Shown here: piece after piece, positions 24,983 through 33,643 of the stretch
Position numbering within the stretch: position 1 is the stretch's first letter
Layout: each line of letters opens with the position of its first letter
DNA from: Streptomyces curacoi
GTDB lineage: Bacteria > Actinomycetota > Actinomycetes > Streptomycetales > Streptomycetaceae
Direction: 5' to 3'
Assembly (NCBI RefSeq): GCF_001513975.1
Contig: NZ_KQ947991.1
Location: 379,732-443,731 of the forward strand
DNA length: 64,000 bases
Program-made: the position numbers and the translations under genes
Notes under the pieces: generated by a model
The model's input: the letters and a program-made list of their open reading frames with translations, nothing else
The model's database searches: none
What the model was told of the DNA's origin: nothing

Positions 24983-26610
24983 CCCCCCGTCGTCTGCTCG
25001 CCTCCTGCGCCGCCGTCCTCACGGCGGCCTGCGCGCTCGCGCTGTTCCCCGCCCCTCCCGCGAGCGCGCACCCCCTCGGCAACTTCACCGTCAACCGCTA
25101 CGACGGCCTGGTCGCCGCCCCGGGCGAACTGCGCGTCCACCATGTCGAGGACCTCGCCGAGATCCCGGCGACCCAGGCCGGGCCCGCCATCGAGAAGGCC
25201 GGCATGACGGCGTGGGCCCGGCAGCGCTGCGCGAACGCCGCGCGGGGCAGCGAGGTCACCGTGGACGGCCGTACGGTCGAGCTGACGCTGCACAGCAGCC
25301 ACGCGCGCGTGCGGCCCGGCCAGGCGGGGCTCGACACGCTCCGCGTGGAGTGCCGACTGACGGCGCCGCTCCCCGAGGACGCCACGGTCGCCCTCGGCTT
25401 CCGCGCTGCGGGCGCGGAAGCCGGCCCCGGTTGGCGGGAGGTCACGGCGCGCGGCGACCGGATGACGCTCACCGCCTCGGACGTACCGACGGAGTCGGTC
25501 TCCCGGGAACTCACCGAGTACCCCGAGGAGTTGCTCTCCTCCCCTGCCGACACCAGCACCGCGTCCCTGCGCGTGCGCCCCGGCGGCCCGGCCCTGGCCG
25601 AGCCGGAGCAGGACGCCCCCGCCTCCTCGGTCCTGCCCCGCGGCGCCGACCGCTGGACGCGCGCCCTGGACGGCCTGGTCTCCCGCCAGGACCTCACCGT
25701 CGGCTTCGCTGCCCTCGCCCTGATCGTCGCGGTCCTCCTCGGCGCGATGCACGCGCTCGCCCCCGGCCACGGCAAGACCATCATGGCCGCGGTCGCGACG
25801 GCACGCGGCGGCCGGGCGCGCCTCAGGGACGTCATGCCGCTGGCCGCCTCGGTGACGGTCACCCACACCCTGGGCGTGGTCGCCCTCGGCCTCCTGATCT
25901 CGGCCGGGTCGGCGGCGGCACCGTCGGTCATCACCTGGCTGGGCATCGCGAGCGGCGTCCTGGTGACACTGGCGGGGGTGACGCTCGTACGGCGGGCCTG
26001 GCACATCCGCGGGCATGCACACCCGCACCCGCACGACCACGCCGACGCCCACGCCCACGCCCACGCCCACGCCCACGAGCCCCAACGGGTCCTGGTCGCC
26101 GCGCACACCCACACCACGACGGAAGCCCACTCCCCCGCACCCGGCCACCCCCACCCCCACCCCCACACGCACGACCACAGCCACGAGCACGATCACCGCC
26201 ACGGCCACACCCACTGCCTCCTCACCCACACCCACGGCGGCTTCACCCACACCCACCCCACCGCCCCCACCCTCCGCGGCACGATCCTGCTCGGTTTCGC
26301 CGGCGGGCTCGTGCCCAGCCCCTCCGCGGTCGTCGTGCTCGTCGGCGCGGCGGCGCTCGGCAAGGCGTGGTTCGGGCTGCTGCTCGTCGTCGCGTACGGC
26401 GTCGGGCTGGCCCTCACCCTGACCGCGGCCGGGTTCGCCGTCGTGAAGCTGGGTACCGGTGTGAACCGGCTGCTGGACCGGCGCCCGCGCTGGACCGCAC
26501 ACCCGACGACGATCCTGCTGCGGGGGGCCGCGCCGTTGGTGTCGGCGCTCCTCGTCGTGGCTCTCGGGGCCGGATTGGTGTTCCAGGGGGCGGCATCCGC
26601 ATTCGGCTGA
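24979..26610 (+). CDS. NicO-family nickel/cobalt-type permease with His-rich loop
   Basis: This 543-residue membrane protein has a signal peptide and extracytoplasmic domain (about residues 1-230, beginning HPLGNFTVNRYDGL after cleavage). Six or so TM helices follow. The NicO hallmark GAMHALAPGHGKTIMAAVATA is present. A loop at about residues 344-424 contains some 35 histidines in HAHAHAH and HPHPHPH runs, suited to binding Ni2+, Co2+ or Zn2+. Family members export nickel/cobalt or import it. The GTG at 24979 overlaps the TPR stop. The ECF/anti-sigma neighbours suggest a stress-controlled metal system. Confidence 0.88.
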   Translation: MTPRRLLASCAAVLTAACALALFPAPPASAHPLGNFTVNRYDGLVAAPGELRVHHVEDLAEIPATQAGPAIEKAGMTAWARQRCANAARGSEVTVDGRTVELTLHSSHARVRPGQAGLDTLRVECRLTAPLPEDATVALGFRAAGAEAGPGWREVTARGDRMTLTASDVPTESVSRELTEYPEELLSSPADTSTASLRVRPGGPALAEPEQDAPASSVLPRGADRWTRALDGLVSRQDLTVGFAALALIVAVLLGAMHALAPGHGKTIMAAVATARGGRARLRDVMPLAASVTVTHTLGVVALGLLISAGSAAAPSVITWLGIASGVLVTLAGVTLVRRAWHIRGHAHPHPHDHADAHAHAHAHAHEPQRVLVAAHTHTTTEAHSPAPGHPHPHPHTHDHSHEHDHRHGHTHCLLTHTHGGFTHTHPTAPTLRGTILLGFAGGLVPSPSAVVVLVGAAALGKAWFGLLLVVAYGVGLALTLTAAGFAVVKLGTGVNRLLDRRPRWTAHPTTILLRGAAPLVSALLVVALGAGLVFQGAASAFG

Positions 26611-26682
26611 GCTACTTTTGGGGAGAAATCACGCGAAGAGTTCGGAGTGGAGATTTCGCGCGGCTGCGAATGGGGGACCCCC

Positions 26683-28308
26683 GTGTCCGAAGAACCGGGC
26701 AGTGAACGTCTGATCGCGGGCCGCTACCGCCTCCTGTCCCCGCTCGGCGAGGGCGGGATGGGCACCGTGTGGCGGGCCCGTGACGAGCTGCTGCACCGCG
26801 AGGTCGCCGTCAAGGAGGTACGGGCCCCGCACGGGCTGCCGGCCTCGGAGGTCGAGCGTATGTACGCCCGGCTGGAGCGCGAGGCGTGGGCGGCCGCGCG
26901 GGTGGCCAACCGCAATGTCGTCACGGTGTACGACGTGGCCATGCAGGACGGCCGGCCCTGGATCGTCATGGAGCTGGTCCGCGGCATCTCGCTGGCCGAG
27001 CTGCTGGACGCCGAGGGCCCGCTGACACCGCAGCGTGCCGCGCACATCGGCGCCGAGGTGCTGGCCGCGTTGCGGGCCGCGCACGCGGCGGGGGTGCTGC
27101 ACCGGGACGTGAAACCGGCGAACGTGCTGATGTCGAACGACGGCCGGGTCGTGCTGACCGACTTCGGTATCGCCATGGTCGAGGGCAGCTCCGCGCTGAC
27201 GATGACCGGCGAGGTCATCGGCTCCCCCGAGTTCCTCGCCCCGGAGCGGGCGCTGGGCCGCACCCCCGGTCCGGCGTCCGACCTGTGGTCCCTCGGCGTG
27301 CTCCTGTACGCGGCCGTCGAGGGCAACTCCCCGTTCCGCCAGGACACCCCGCTCAGCACCCTGCGCGCGATCGTCGACGAGGAGCTGCCGCCGCCTCGGC
27401 GGGCCGGTCCGCTCGCCCCCGTCATCGAGGGGCTGCTGCGCAAGGACCCGGCCGAGCGGCTGCCGGCCGAGCGGGCCGAGGAGGACCTGCGGATCATCGG
27501 TGCGGGTGGGACGCCGCGCGCGGACACCGTACGGGCGGGCCCGTACACCCCGACCGTCGCCGCCTATCCGACGCCGGGCCGGACCGCCCCGACGACCCCC
27601 GTCCCGCCGCCCGGACCGACCAGGCCCGCACCGTTCGCCGCTCCCGCGCACGACACCGCCCCCGACCGCCCGGACCGCAACCGCCGCGCCGCCCTCGCCC
27701 TGATCGCGGGCCTCACCGCCCTCGCCCTGGCCCTGGCAGGACTGACGTACGCCCTCCTCGACCGCGGGGGCGACGGGGAGCAGGCGGGCGGGGAGAGCAC
27801 CACCAGCCAGGTGGGCGGCGGGACCTCACCGACCGGGCCCGAGGACGAGAACACCGCCGACGAGGCCGAGAGCCCGACGCCGAGCCCGAGCCGGAGCGCT
27901 ACGACCGCTCCGGCGCCGCAGTCCGTGCGGGTGACGCTGGCGGGCGCGAACACCGAGTACTCCGGCGCCTGTCCGCCGCCGAGCGGCGAGGCGCCCGCCT
28001 TCACGGCGACGTTCACGGTGGGGCGGCTGCCCGCGCAGGTCAGCTATCGCTGGGTGTCGGAGGACGGCGAGGTCATGGATCCGGGCTGGAAGACCCTGTC
28101 GTTCCCGGCGGGCGGGGAGCGGACCAGGCAGGACAGGGCGTTCGTGACGACGTACGACGAGAGCGGGACCTTCGAGAACGAGATCAGCGTCGAGGTCCGC
28201 GACCCGGTGGAGACGAAGTCCAACTCGGTGCCGTTCTCGGTGACCTGTGTGACGGAGACCCCGACGGGCGGGGTCTCGCCATCACCTACCGTGTCGCCGA
28301 GCTCGTAG
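26683..28308 (+). CDS. Receptor-like Ser/Thr protein kinase
   Basis: This 541-residue Hanks-type kinase has a cytoplasmic catalytic domain at about residues 14-270. The Gly loop is GEGGMGTVW, the Lys is in VAVKEV, the catalytic loop is HRDVKPANVL, the metal loop is TDFGIA, and SPEFLAPE follows. A Pro-rich juxtamembrane region leads to one TM helix (about 336-359). The extracellular part has an acidic Ser/Thr/Pro linker, then an unrecognised beta-type domain of about 110 residues with two Cys. The GTG at 26683 is preferred over the one at 26647. It should sense an external signal; the ligand is unknown. Confidence 0.93.
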   Translation: MSEEPGSERLIAGRYRLLSPLGEGGMGTVWRARDELLHREVAVKEVRAPHGLPASEVERMYARLEREAWAAARVANRNVVTVYDVAMQDGRPWIVMELVRGISLAELLDAEGPLTPQRAAHIGAEVLAALRAAHAAGVLHRDVKPANVLMSNDGRVVLTDFGIAMVEGSSALTMTGEVIGSPEFLAPERALGRTPGPASDLWSLGVLLYAAVEGNSPFRQDTPLSTLRAIVDEELPPPRRAGPLAPVIEGLLRKDPAERLPAERAEEDLRIIGAGGTPRADTVRAGPYTPTVAAYPTPGRTAPTTPVPPPGPTRPAPFAAPAHDTAPDRPDRNRRAALALIAGLTALALALAGLTYALLDRGGDGEQAGGESTTSQVGGGTSPTGPEDENTADEAESPTPSPSRSATTAPAPQSVRVTLAGANTEYSGACPPPSGEAPAFTATFTVGRLPAQVSYRWVSEDGEVMDPGWKTLSFPAGGERTRQDRAFVTTYDESGTFENEISVEVRDPVETKSNSVPFSVTCVTETPTGGVSPSPTVSPSS

Positions 28309-28345
28309 GAAGGCCGGCCCGGCAGGAAAGCCGGACTCGTGGGGA

Positions 28346-29155
28346 TCAGGCCGCGCTGTCCAGCACCGGCAGATAACCACCCGACTGGCCCCCGGCCGTC
28401 GGGTGGTAGGACTCCGGGATGTTGAGCCAGTTGACGGCGTGCATCCACGAGCTGCCGGAGCAGATCTCGTGTCCCGTGAAGGCGGGCCGCACGTCGCCGA
28501 AGGTGAACCCGTGGTCCACGGCGCGCTTCTCGGTCGCCGCGTCGATGTAGTCGGCGGCGTCGTTGAGCGCCCTGCGCTTGGTCTCGGACAGGCCGAGGCA
28601 CGACGGCACGCCCAGCTTGTAGAAGCGGGGGTAGCCCAGTACGACCACATGGGCGGACGGGGCCTTGGCGCGGATGGCGGAGTAGACGCTGTCGAGCCTG
28701 CCGGGCAGCGTCGAGTCGACGTACGCCTTCGCGGTGTTGATCCGCGAGACGCAGGCGCTGTCGGACTGGAGCACACAGGTCGTCATGATGTCGGCGAATC
28801 CCGCGTCGTTGCCGCCGATCGTGATGGACACGAGTGCGGTCGTGGAGTTGAGCGGGCCGAGCTGACTCGCCGTGACATCACTCGTACGGGCGCCCGAGCA
28901 GGCGGTGAAGTCGAACGACGAGGGTGAGTTCGCCGCGGCCCACAGGTACGGGTACGCCCTCGTGCTGCGCTTGCAGTCGCCGCTGGCGCTGATGTAACTG
29001 CCCGCGCCGAGGCCGGAGGAGTAGGAGTCGCCGAGGGCCACATAGCCGCCGGTTGCGGCGGTGTCGGCGGCCTGCGCGGTGGCGGTCCCGGTGAGGGCGG
29101 CACTGACGGCGAGGAGGAGTGAGGCGACGTATGCGGTAAATCGGGAACGTCTCAT
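28346..29155 (-). CDS. Secreted SGNH/GDSL lipase-esterase
   Basis: This 269-residue extracellular hydrolase has a signal peptide ending ATAQAAD. The catalytic Ser is in ALGDSYSSG, oxyanion residues are in GGNDAG, and the catalytic His is in ESYHPTAGGQSGGY. Six cysteines fit the three disulphides of Streptomyces lipases. It matches the type characterised as SCO1725 and the S. rimosus lipase (recalled, not checked). The ATG at 29155 follows GGGAGG. It is convergent with the kinase gene and divergent from the subtilisin. Confidence 0.95.
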   Translation of the reverse strand: MRRSRFTAYVASLLLAVSAALTGTATAQAADTAATGGYVALGDSYSSGLGAGSYISASGDCKRSTRAYPYLWAAANSPSSFDFTACSGARTSDVTASQLGPLNSTTALVSITIGGNDAGFADIMTTCVLQSDSACVSRINTAKAYVDSTLPGRLDSVYSAIRAKAPSAHVVVLGYPRFYKLGVPSCLGLSETKRRALNDAADYIDAATEKRAVDHGFTFGDVRPAFTGHEICSGSSWMHAVNWLNIPESYHPTAGGQSGGYLPVLDSAA

Positions 29156-29323
29156 GGAACCTCCCTATAGCAGGATCTCTGCCTTAACCGTCGTAGCAAC
29201 TACGCGTGTTGACGGGAAGTGTCCATGCCAAGACTTTTCGGGCGATCACCGGCCATCCGCCGTCATCACGACTCCCATCCTGTCGGTTCGCTGTGGGTTC
29301 GATTGCGTGTCCATGACAGAATT

Positions 29324-29340
29324 GTTGACAGCATGTCAAC
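29324..29340. promoter_or_regulatory. Palindrome between the lipase and subtilisin genes
   Basis: GTTGACA, GCA, TGTCAAC: perfect 7-base arms in the 333-base divergent intergenic region (29156-29488). Its left arm doubles as a TTGACA -35-like hexamer. No matching -10 is evident, so it is more likely a protein site. Confidence 0.5.
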
Positions 29341-29488
29341 TCCCTTGTCCTGCACGGCAGAAGCACAGATCCTTTACTTCGGCCTGAACGGGAACGCGCC
29401 GTTCCGGCCGTGCGCGCGAGCACGCGCGCACCCCCCACAGACGCGCGCCCCACCCAGGCGTGCGCCGCCTAGAGGAGGACTCCCTCGT

Positions 29489-30694
29489 ATGGCACAACCG
29501 CGTAGCAAGAAGGTCCGGTTCGCCGCGATAACCGGCCTGGCGACCGCCGCCCTCGTGGGCGGGCTCACCGCCCTTCCCGCCCAGGCCGCCCCGGCCGAGG
29601 GCAAGGTCCTGGCCGCCGGCTCCCCCACGGCGATCAAGGACAGCTACATCGTCACGCTCAAGAAGAACGCGGGCCTCAAGGCCGCTTCGAGCGCGGGCAA
29701 GAACCTGATCAAGGAGTACGGCGGCGCGGTGAACAAGACGTTCAGCACCGCGCTGAACGGGTACGCCGCCACCCTCTCCGCGACCGAGGCCAAGAGACTC
29801 GCCGCCGACCCGGCGGTGGCGTCGGTCGAGCAGAACCAACGCGTCCGGATGGACGCCACCCAGTCCAGCGCCCCCTGGGGGCTGGACCGCATCGACCAGA
29901 CCTCGCTTCCGCTTTCGGGCACCTACACCTACCCGGACAGCGCCGGCAGCGGGGTGACGGTGTACGTCATCGACACCGGCGTGCGCATCACACACCAGCA
30001 GATCAGCGGCCGCGCGTCCTACGGCTACGACGCCGTCGACGGCGACACCACCGCCTCCGACGGCAACGGCCACGGCACCCATGTGGCCACCACGATCGCG
30101 GGTTCCACGTACGGCGTCGCCAAGAAGGCGAAGATCGTCGGGGTCCGGGTGCTGAACAACAGCGGCTCCGGCACCACGGCGGGCGTGGTCGCGGGCATCG
30201 ACTGGGTGACGGCGAACCACTCGGGTCCCTCGGTCGCCAACATGTCGCTCGGCGGCGGCGCCTCCACCGCGCTGGACACGGCCGTGCGCAACTCCATCGC
30301 CAGCGGCGTGACCTACGCCGTCGCGGCCGGCAACAGCAGCGCCAACGCCTCCTCCTACTCCCCGGCCCGGGTCGCCGAGGCCATCACCGTCGGCGCCACC
30401 ACCAGCTCCGACGCCCGGGCGAGCTACTCCAACTACGGCTCCGCCCTGGACATCTTCGCCCCCGGCTCCTCGATCACGGCGGGCTGGTACACCAGCGACA
30501 CCGCGACGAACACCATCTCCGGTACGTCGATGGCGACCCCGCACGTCGCGGGCGCGGCCGCCGTCTACCTGGCGGGCCACACCTCCTCCACCCCGGCCCA
30601 GGTCGCCTCGGCCCTCACCGCCGGCGCCACCACCAACGTGGTCACCAGCCCCGGCTCCGGTTCGCCCAACCGGCTGCTGAAGCTCGTGCCGTGA
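29489..30694 (+). CDS. Secreted subtilisin-family (S8) serine protease
   Basis: This 401-residue preproprotease has a signal peptide (LATAALVGGLTALPAQA). An I9-type propeptide (about residues 48-125, KDSYIVTLKKNAG to PAVASVEQNQ) follows, then the S8 domain. The catalytic Asp is in YVIDTGVRITH, the His is in GNGHGTHVATTIAG, and the Ser is in GTSMATPHVAGAAA. It resembles the proteinase K/aqualysin branch. The ATG at 29489 has GAGGAGGA upstream. A strong terminator follows. Confidence 0.96.
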   Translation: MAQPRSKKVRFAAITGLATAALVGGLTALPAQAAPAEGKVLAAGSPTAIKDSYIVTLKKNAGLKAASSAGKNLIKEYGGAVNKTFSTALNGYAATLSATEAKRLAADPAVASVEQNQRVRMDATQSSAPWGLDRIDQTSLPLSGTYTYPDSAGSGVTVYVIDTGVRITHQQISGRASYGYDAVDGDTTASDGNGHGTHVATTIAGSTYGVAKKAKIVGVRVLNNSGSGTTAGVVAGIDWVTANHSGPSVANMSLGGGASTALDTAVRNSIASGVTYAVAAGNSSANASSYSPARVAEAITVGATTSSDARASYSNYGSALDIFAPGSSITAGWYTSDTATNTISGTSMATPHVAGAAAVYLAGHTSSTPAQVASALTAGATTNVVTSPGSGSPNRLLKLVP

Positions 30695-30720
30695 CCCCCT
30701 CCCGCACCACCTGAACCACC

Positions 30721-30752
30721 GTTCCCCGGAGGCCCCGCCGCCTCCGGGGAAC
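30721..30752 (+). terminator. Terminator after the subtilisin gene
   Basis: GTTCCCCGGAGGC and GCCTCCGGGGAAC make a perfect 13-base stem around CCCGCC, 26 bases past the stop. Confidence 0.9.
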
Positions 30753-30870
30753 GCCCGTGCCCGGGCCGGACACGAACAGATGCCAAGAGGCCATGCGCAT
30801 CTTGACGGCCGGCGCGGCGCTGAGCGACATTGAAGCCCGGCATCCGGCGCTTCGGGGGGCAAAGTCGCCA

Positions 30871-31296
30871 ATGCAGACCTTACGTATCAAGACAGCTTCG
30901 TCCGAGGACACCGAGCGGCCGCGACCAGGACCGGGGAGGGATCTGACGCCGCTGCTCGCGGGCGCCGCGACGGCTGTGGGGGGACTGGGCGCGGTGCTCG
31001 CGCTCGTCGACTCCGCCTCGCCGCTGCGCGGCCCGTTCACCCTGTTCTTCCTGCTCGCGGCGCCGGCCGCGGCGATCGCCGCCGCGCTGCGCGGGCTGGA
31101 ACCCTTCGGCCGCGGCGTCGCCGCGGTTGCGGGCGCGGTCGTCGTCAACATGCTGGTGGCCCAGGGCATGCTGGCCGTGCACCGGTGGTCGGGACGCGGC
31201 GGGATCGTGGCGGTGACCGCGATCAGCGCCCTCATTCTCCTGCTGGTCCTGGTACGGCGGCTGCGCGGCCGTACGACGCGAAGGCGGACTCCCTGA
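30871..31296 (+). CDS. Small four-helix membrane protein with a TTA codon
   Basis: This 141-residue protein (MQTLRIKTASSEDTE) has a charged N-terminus and four hydrophobic helices: LTPLLAGAATAVGGLGAVL, FTLFFLLAAPAAAIAAAL, VAAVAGAVVVNMLVAQGML and VAVTAISALILLLVLV. An Arg-rich end follows. Codon 4 is TTA (30880-30882), the rare leucine codon read by the bldA tRNA; it stays in frame even if an upstream start is used. Its stop is one base before the acyltransferase gene, so it heads that operon. I do not recognise the family. It may be a membrane partner in polysaccharide assembly. Confidence 0.78.
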   Translation: MQTLRIKTASSEDTERPRPGPGRDLTPLLAGAATAVGGLGAVLALVDSASPLRGPFTLFFLLAAPAAAIAAALRGLEPFGRGVAAVAGAVVVNMLVAQGMLAVHRWSGRGGIVAVTAISALILLLVLVRRLRGRTTRRRTP

Positions 31297-31297
31297 C

Positions 31298-32395
31298 GTG
31301 GACATCAGCGTGTACCGCCCCGGCGAGCTCAGCTCCGCCGACCGGGCGGCGTGGACGGCGATGCAGTCCAAGGCCCATCTGCAGGGTTCGCCCGAGCTGG
31401 GCAACCCCTTCCTCTCCCCCGAGTTCGCGCTCGCGGTCGGCCGCTGCCGGCGCGGGGTGCGGATCGCGGTCGTACGGGAGGGCGGCGAGCCGGCCGCGTT
31501 CTTCCCGTTCCAGCGAACGGCGGCGGGCGTCGGCCGGGCCATCGGCCTCGGCGTCTCGGACGCCCAGGGGGTGGTGCACCGGCCCGGGTTCACCTGGGAC
31601 GCCCGGGAGCTGCTGAAGGCGTGCGGGCTCGCCGTCTGGGAGTTCGACCACCTGGTGGAGGGCCAGGCGGCGTTCGAGGCGGCGGCGTCCGGCACGTTCC
31701 CGTCCCCGGTCATGGACGTCGACCAGGGGTACGAGGTGTATCTGGGTCACCTGCGCGAGCGGTCACCGAAGTTCACCAGGACGACGCTCGCCAAGGAGCG
31801 CAAGCTGGGCCGGGACCACGAGGGCGTGCGCTATGTGCACGACGAGCGCGATCCGGCCGCCCTGCGCACTCTGATGGCCTGGAAGTCCGCGCAGTACCGC
31901 CGGACCGGGCGCAGCGACCGCTTCGCCCACGAGTGGATCACCGAGCTCGTGCGGCAGCTGTTCCACTCCCGCTCCGAGTCGTTCGCGGGGGTCCTGTCGG
32001 TGCTGTACGCGGACGACAAGCCGATCGCCGCCCACTTCGGGCTGCGCAGCGAGCGGGTACTGGCGTGCTGGTTCCCGGCGTACGACCCGGCTTTCTCGAA
32101 GTACTCCCCAGGCCTGGTCCTGCATCTGCGCATGGCCGAGGCGGCCGCCGCCGACGGCATCGCCCATCTCGATCTCGGACGGGGCCAGAAGGAGTACAAG
32201 GACTCCCTGAAGACACGCGAGCTGACGGTGTCGGAGGGGTGGGTGACCCGGCGTCACCCGGTCGCGTTCGGACACCGGGCACGCCGTGCCCCGGTCCGGG
32301 CGCTGCGCAACACCGTGCAGGCACGGCCGGAGCTGTTCGAACCGGCGGACCGTCTCCTCAAACGCGTGGGGAAGATCCGTTCGGGACGTGGGTGA
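31298..32395 (+). CDS. FemAB/CelD-like GNAT acyltransferase
   Basis: This 365-residue cytoplasmic enzyme is of the fold annotated as cellulose biosynthesis CelD/BcsL or Acetyltransf_6. The N-terminal half has NPFLSPEFALAV and FFPFQR. The C-terminal half has SVLYADDKPIAAHFGLRS, FSKYSPGLVLHLRM and HLDLGRGQKEYKDSLKT, the pattern typical of this group. Such enzymes acylate sugars or aminoacylate cell-envelope precursors. The GTG at 31298 directly follows the upstream stop. The genes downstream encode glycosyltransferases, a deacetylase and a flippase, so modification of a surface glycan is the likely role. Confidence 0.85.
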   Translation: MDISVYRPGELSSADRAAWTAMQSKAHLQGSPELGNPFLSPEFALAVGRCRRGVRIAVVREGGEPAAFFPFQRTAAGVGRAIGLGVSDAQGVVHRPGFTWDARELLKACGLAVWEFDHLVEGQAAFEAAASGTFPSPVMDVDQGYEVYLGHLRERSPKFTRTTLAKERKLGRDHEGVRYVHDERDPAALRTLMAWKSAQYRRTGRSDRFAHEWITELVRQLFHSRSESFAGVLSVLYADDKPIAAHFGLRSERVLACWFPAYDPAFSKYSPGLVLHLRMAEAAAADGIAHLDLGRGQKEYKDSLKTRELTVSEGWVTRRHPVAFGHRARRAPVRALRNTVQARPELFEPADRLLKRVGKIRSGRG

Positions 32396-32788
32396 CGACC
32401 GGGCCAACTCGACCGGTTACGGTCAAACCAACAAAAACGTGAGAGCTCGTTCCAGCTCTTGCCATACAGTCTCAATCATCAATACCGTCGTACATCTCAC
32501 CCGCATCGGACTGTCTGCAAGCGGCTCCAGGGGAGGGCTCAGGGACCGCGGCAGTCCCGGCGCGGGGCGCGGTAGGGGGGTGCTCGGTGACGGTGTCCGC
32601 ACATGTCTCCGAGTCGTGCCGCGCGACCGGCTGCCGCTTTTCCGGTGGTCGGCCAGACATGCCAGCTCACCGAGCGCGCACGGAGTTCCACTCATCCGTG
32701 CCGTGAGGTGAGGACCCCCCTTTCGAACCGGACACAAAACCGGGCCGCCCAGGGGCGGGCGGTCCACCGGACGAGAGGGACCAGACTC
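32396..32788. other. Intergenic region before the glycosyltransferase genes
   Basis: These 393 bases carry no gene I can support. An AT-richer stretch near 32420-32500 may be a promoter region: TTGCCA at 32459-32464 is a possible -35, but the -10 is weak. AGAGCT and AGCTCT (32442-32459) form a short inverted repeat around six bases. The next gene has a good ribosome site at its own start. Confidence 0.4.
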
Positions 32789-33643
32789 ATGAGCTCTGTT
32801 CTGCGCCCGGCGGTCGCGGACCAAGGTCCGTCCACAGCCGGCAAGTACCGGCCCGTCTCCTCGCACCTGGCCATCGCGCCGCCGGTGAGCGTGGTGATCC
32901 CGGCCATGAACGAGGGGGAGAACCTTCCGTACGTCTTCAAGACCCTGCCGGACTGGATACACGAAGTGGTCCTGGTGGACGGCAACTCCACCGACAACAC
33001 CGTCGAAGTGGCCCGTGAGCTGTGGCCGGACGTGAAGGTCGTGCGGCAGCACGGCAAGGGCAAGGGGGATGCCCTGATCACCGGGTTCGAGGCGGCCACC
33101 GGCGACATCATCGTGATGGTCGACGCGGACGGCTCGGCCGACGGCAACGAGATCCTGTCGTACGTCTCCGCCCTGGTCTCGGGCGCGGACTTCGCCAAGG
33201 GGTCCCGCTTCGCCAACGGCGGCGGCACCGACGACATGACGCCCATCCGCAAGCTCGGCAACTGGGCGCTGTGCACGGCCGTCAACCGCAAGTTCGGCGC
33301 CCGCTACACCGACCTCTGCTACGGATACAACGCGTTCTGGCGGCACTGCCTGGACAAGATCGACCTCGACTGCACCGGCTTCGAGGTGGAGACCCTGATG
33401 AACATCCGGGTCGTCAAGGCGGGGCTGAAGGTGCAGGAGATACCCAGCCACGAGTACCTCCGCATCCACGGCACCAGCAATCTGCGGGCCGTGCGGGACG
33501 GGCTGAGGGTGCTCAAGGTGATCCTGAAGGAGCGCTCCAACCGGCGCGCGCTGCGCCGCCGCACCGCCGCGGCGCACTCCCCGATGCTCGACTCGGTGCG
33601 CCCGGTGCGCTCGGGTCATTCGGTCCGGGGAGAGGCGTCTTGA
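32789..33643 (+). CDS. Family 2 glycosyltransferase (dolichol-phosphate-mannose-synthase-like)
   Basis: This 284-residue GT-A enzyme should transfer a sugar from a nucleotide sugar to a lipid or glycan acceptor at the inner membrane face. It shows VSVVIPAMNEGENLP, VVLVDGNSTDNT, and the metal/nucleotide motif MVDADGSADG. FAKGSRFANGGGTDDMTPIRKLGN is typical of DPM-synthase-like proteins. No TM helix is present. The ATG at 32789 follows GAGAGGGA. The stop overlaps the next gene's TTG start by four bases. Confidence 0.92.
   Translation: MSSVLRPAVADQGPSTAGKYRPVSSHLAIAPPVSVVIPAMNEGENLPYVFKTLPDWIHEVVLVDGNSTDNTVEVARELWPDVKVVRQHGKGKGDALITGFEAATGDIIVMVDADGSADGNEILSYVSALVSGADFAKGSRFANGGGTDDMTPIRKLGNWALCTAVNRKFGARYTDLCYGYNAFWRHCLDKIDLDCTGFEVETLMNIRVVKAGLKVQEIPSHEYLRIHGTSNLRAVRDGLRVLKVILKERSNRRALRRRTAAAHSPMLDSVRPVRSGHSVRGEAS

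Noticed and set aside
26015..26250. CAC/GCC repeats resembling a satellite or CRISPR-like array
   Set aside because: They encode the His-rich loop of the NicO permease in frame. There are no spacer-like unique segments.
29285..29320. tRNA T-loop-like GGGTTCGATTGC
   Set aside because: The flanking bases do not form a T stem and no acceptor or anticodon arms are present.
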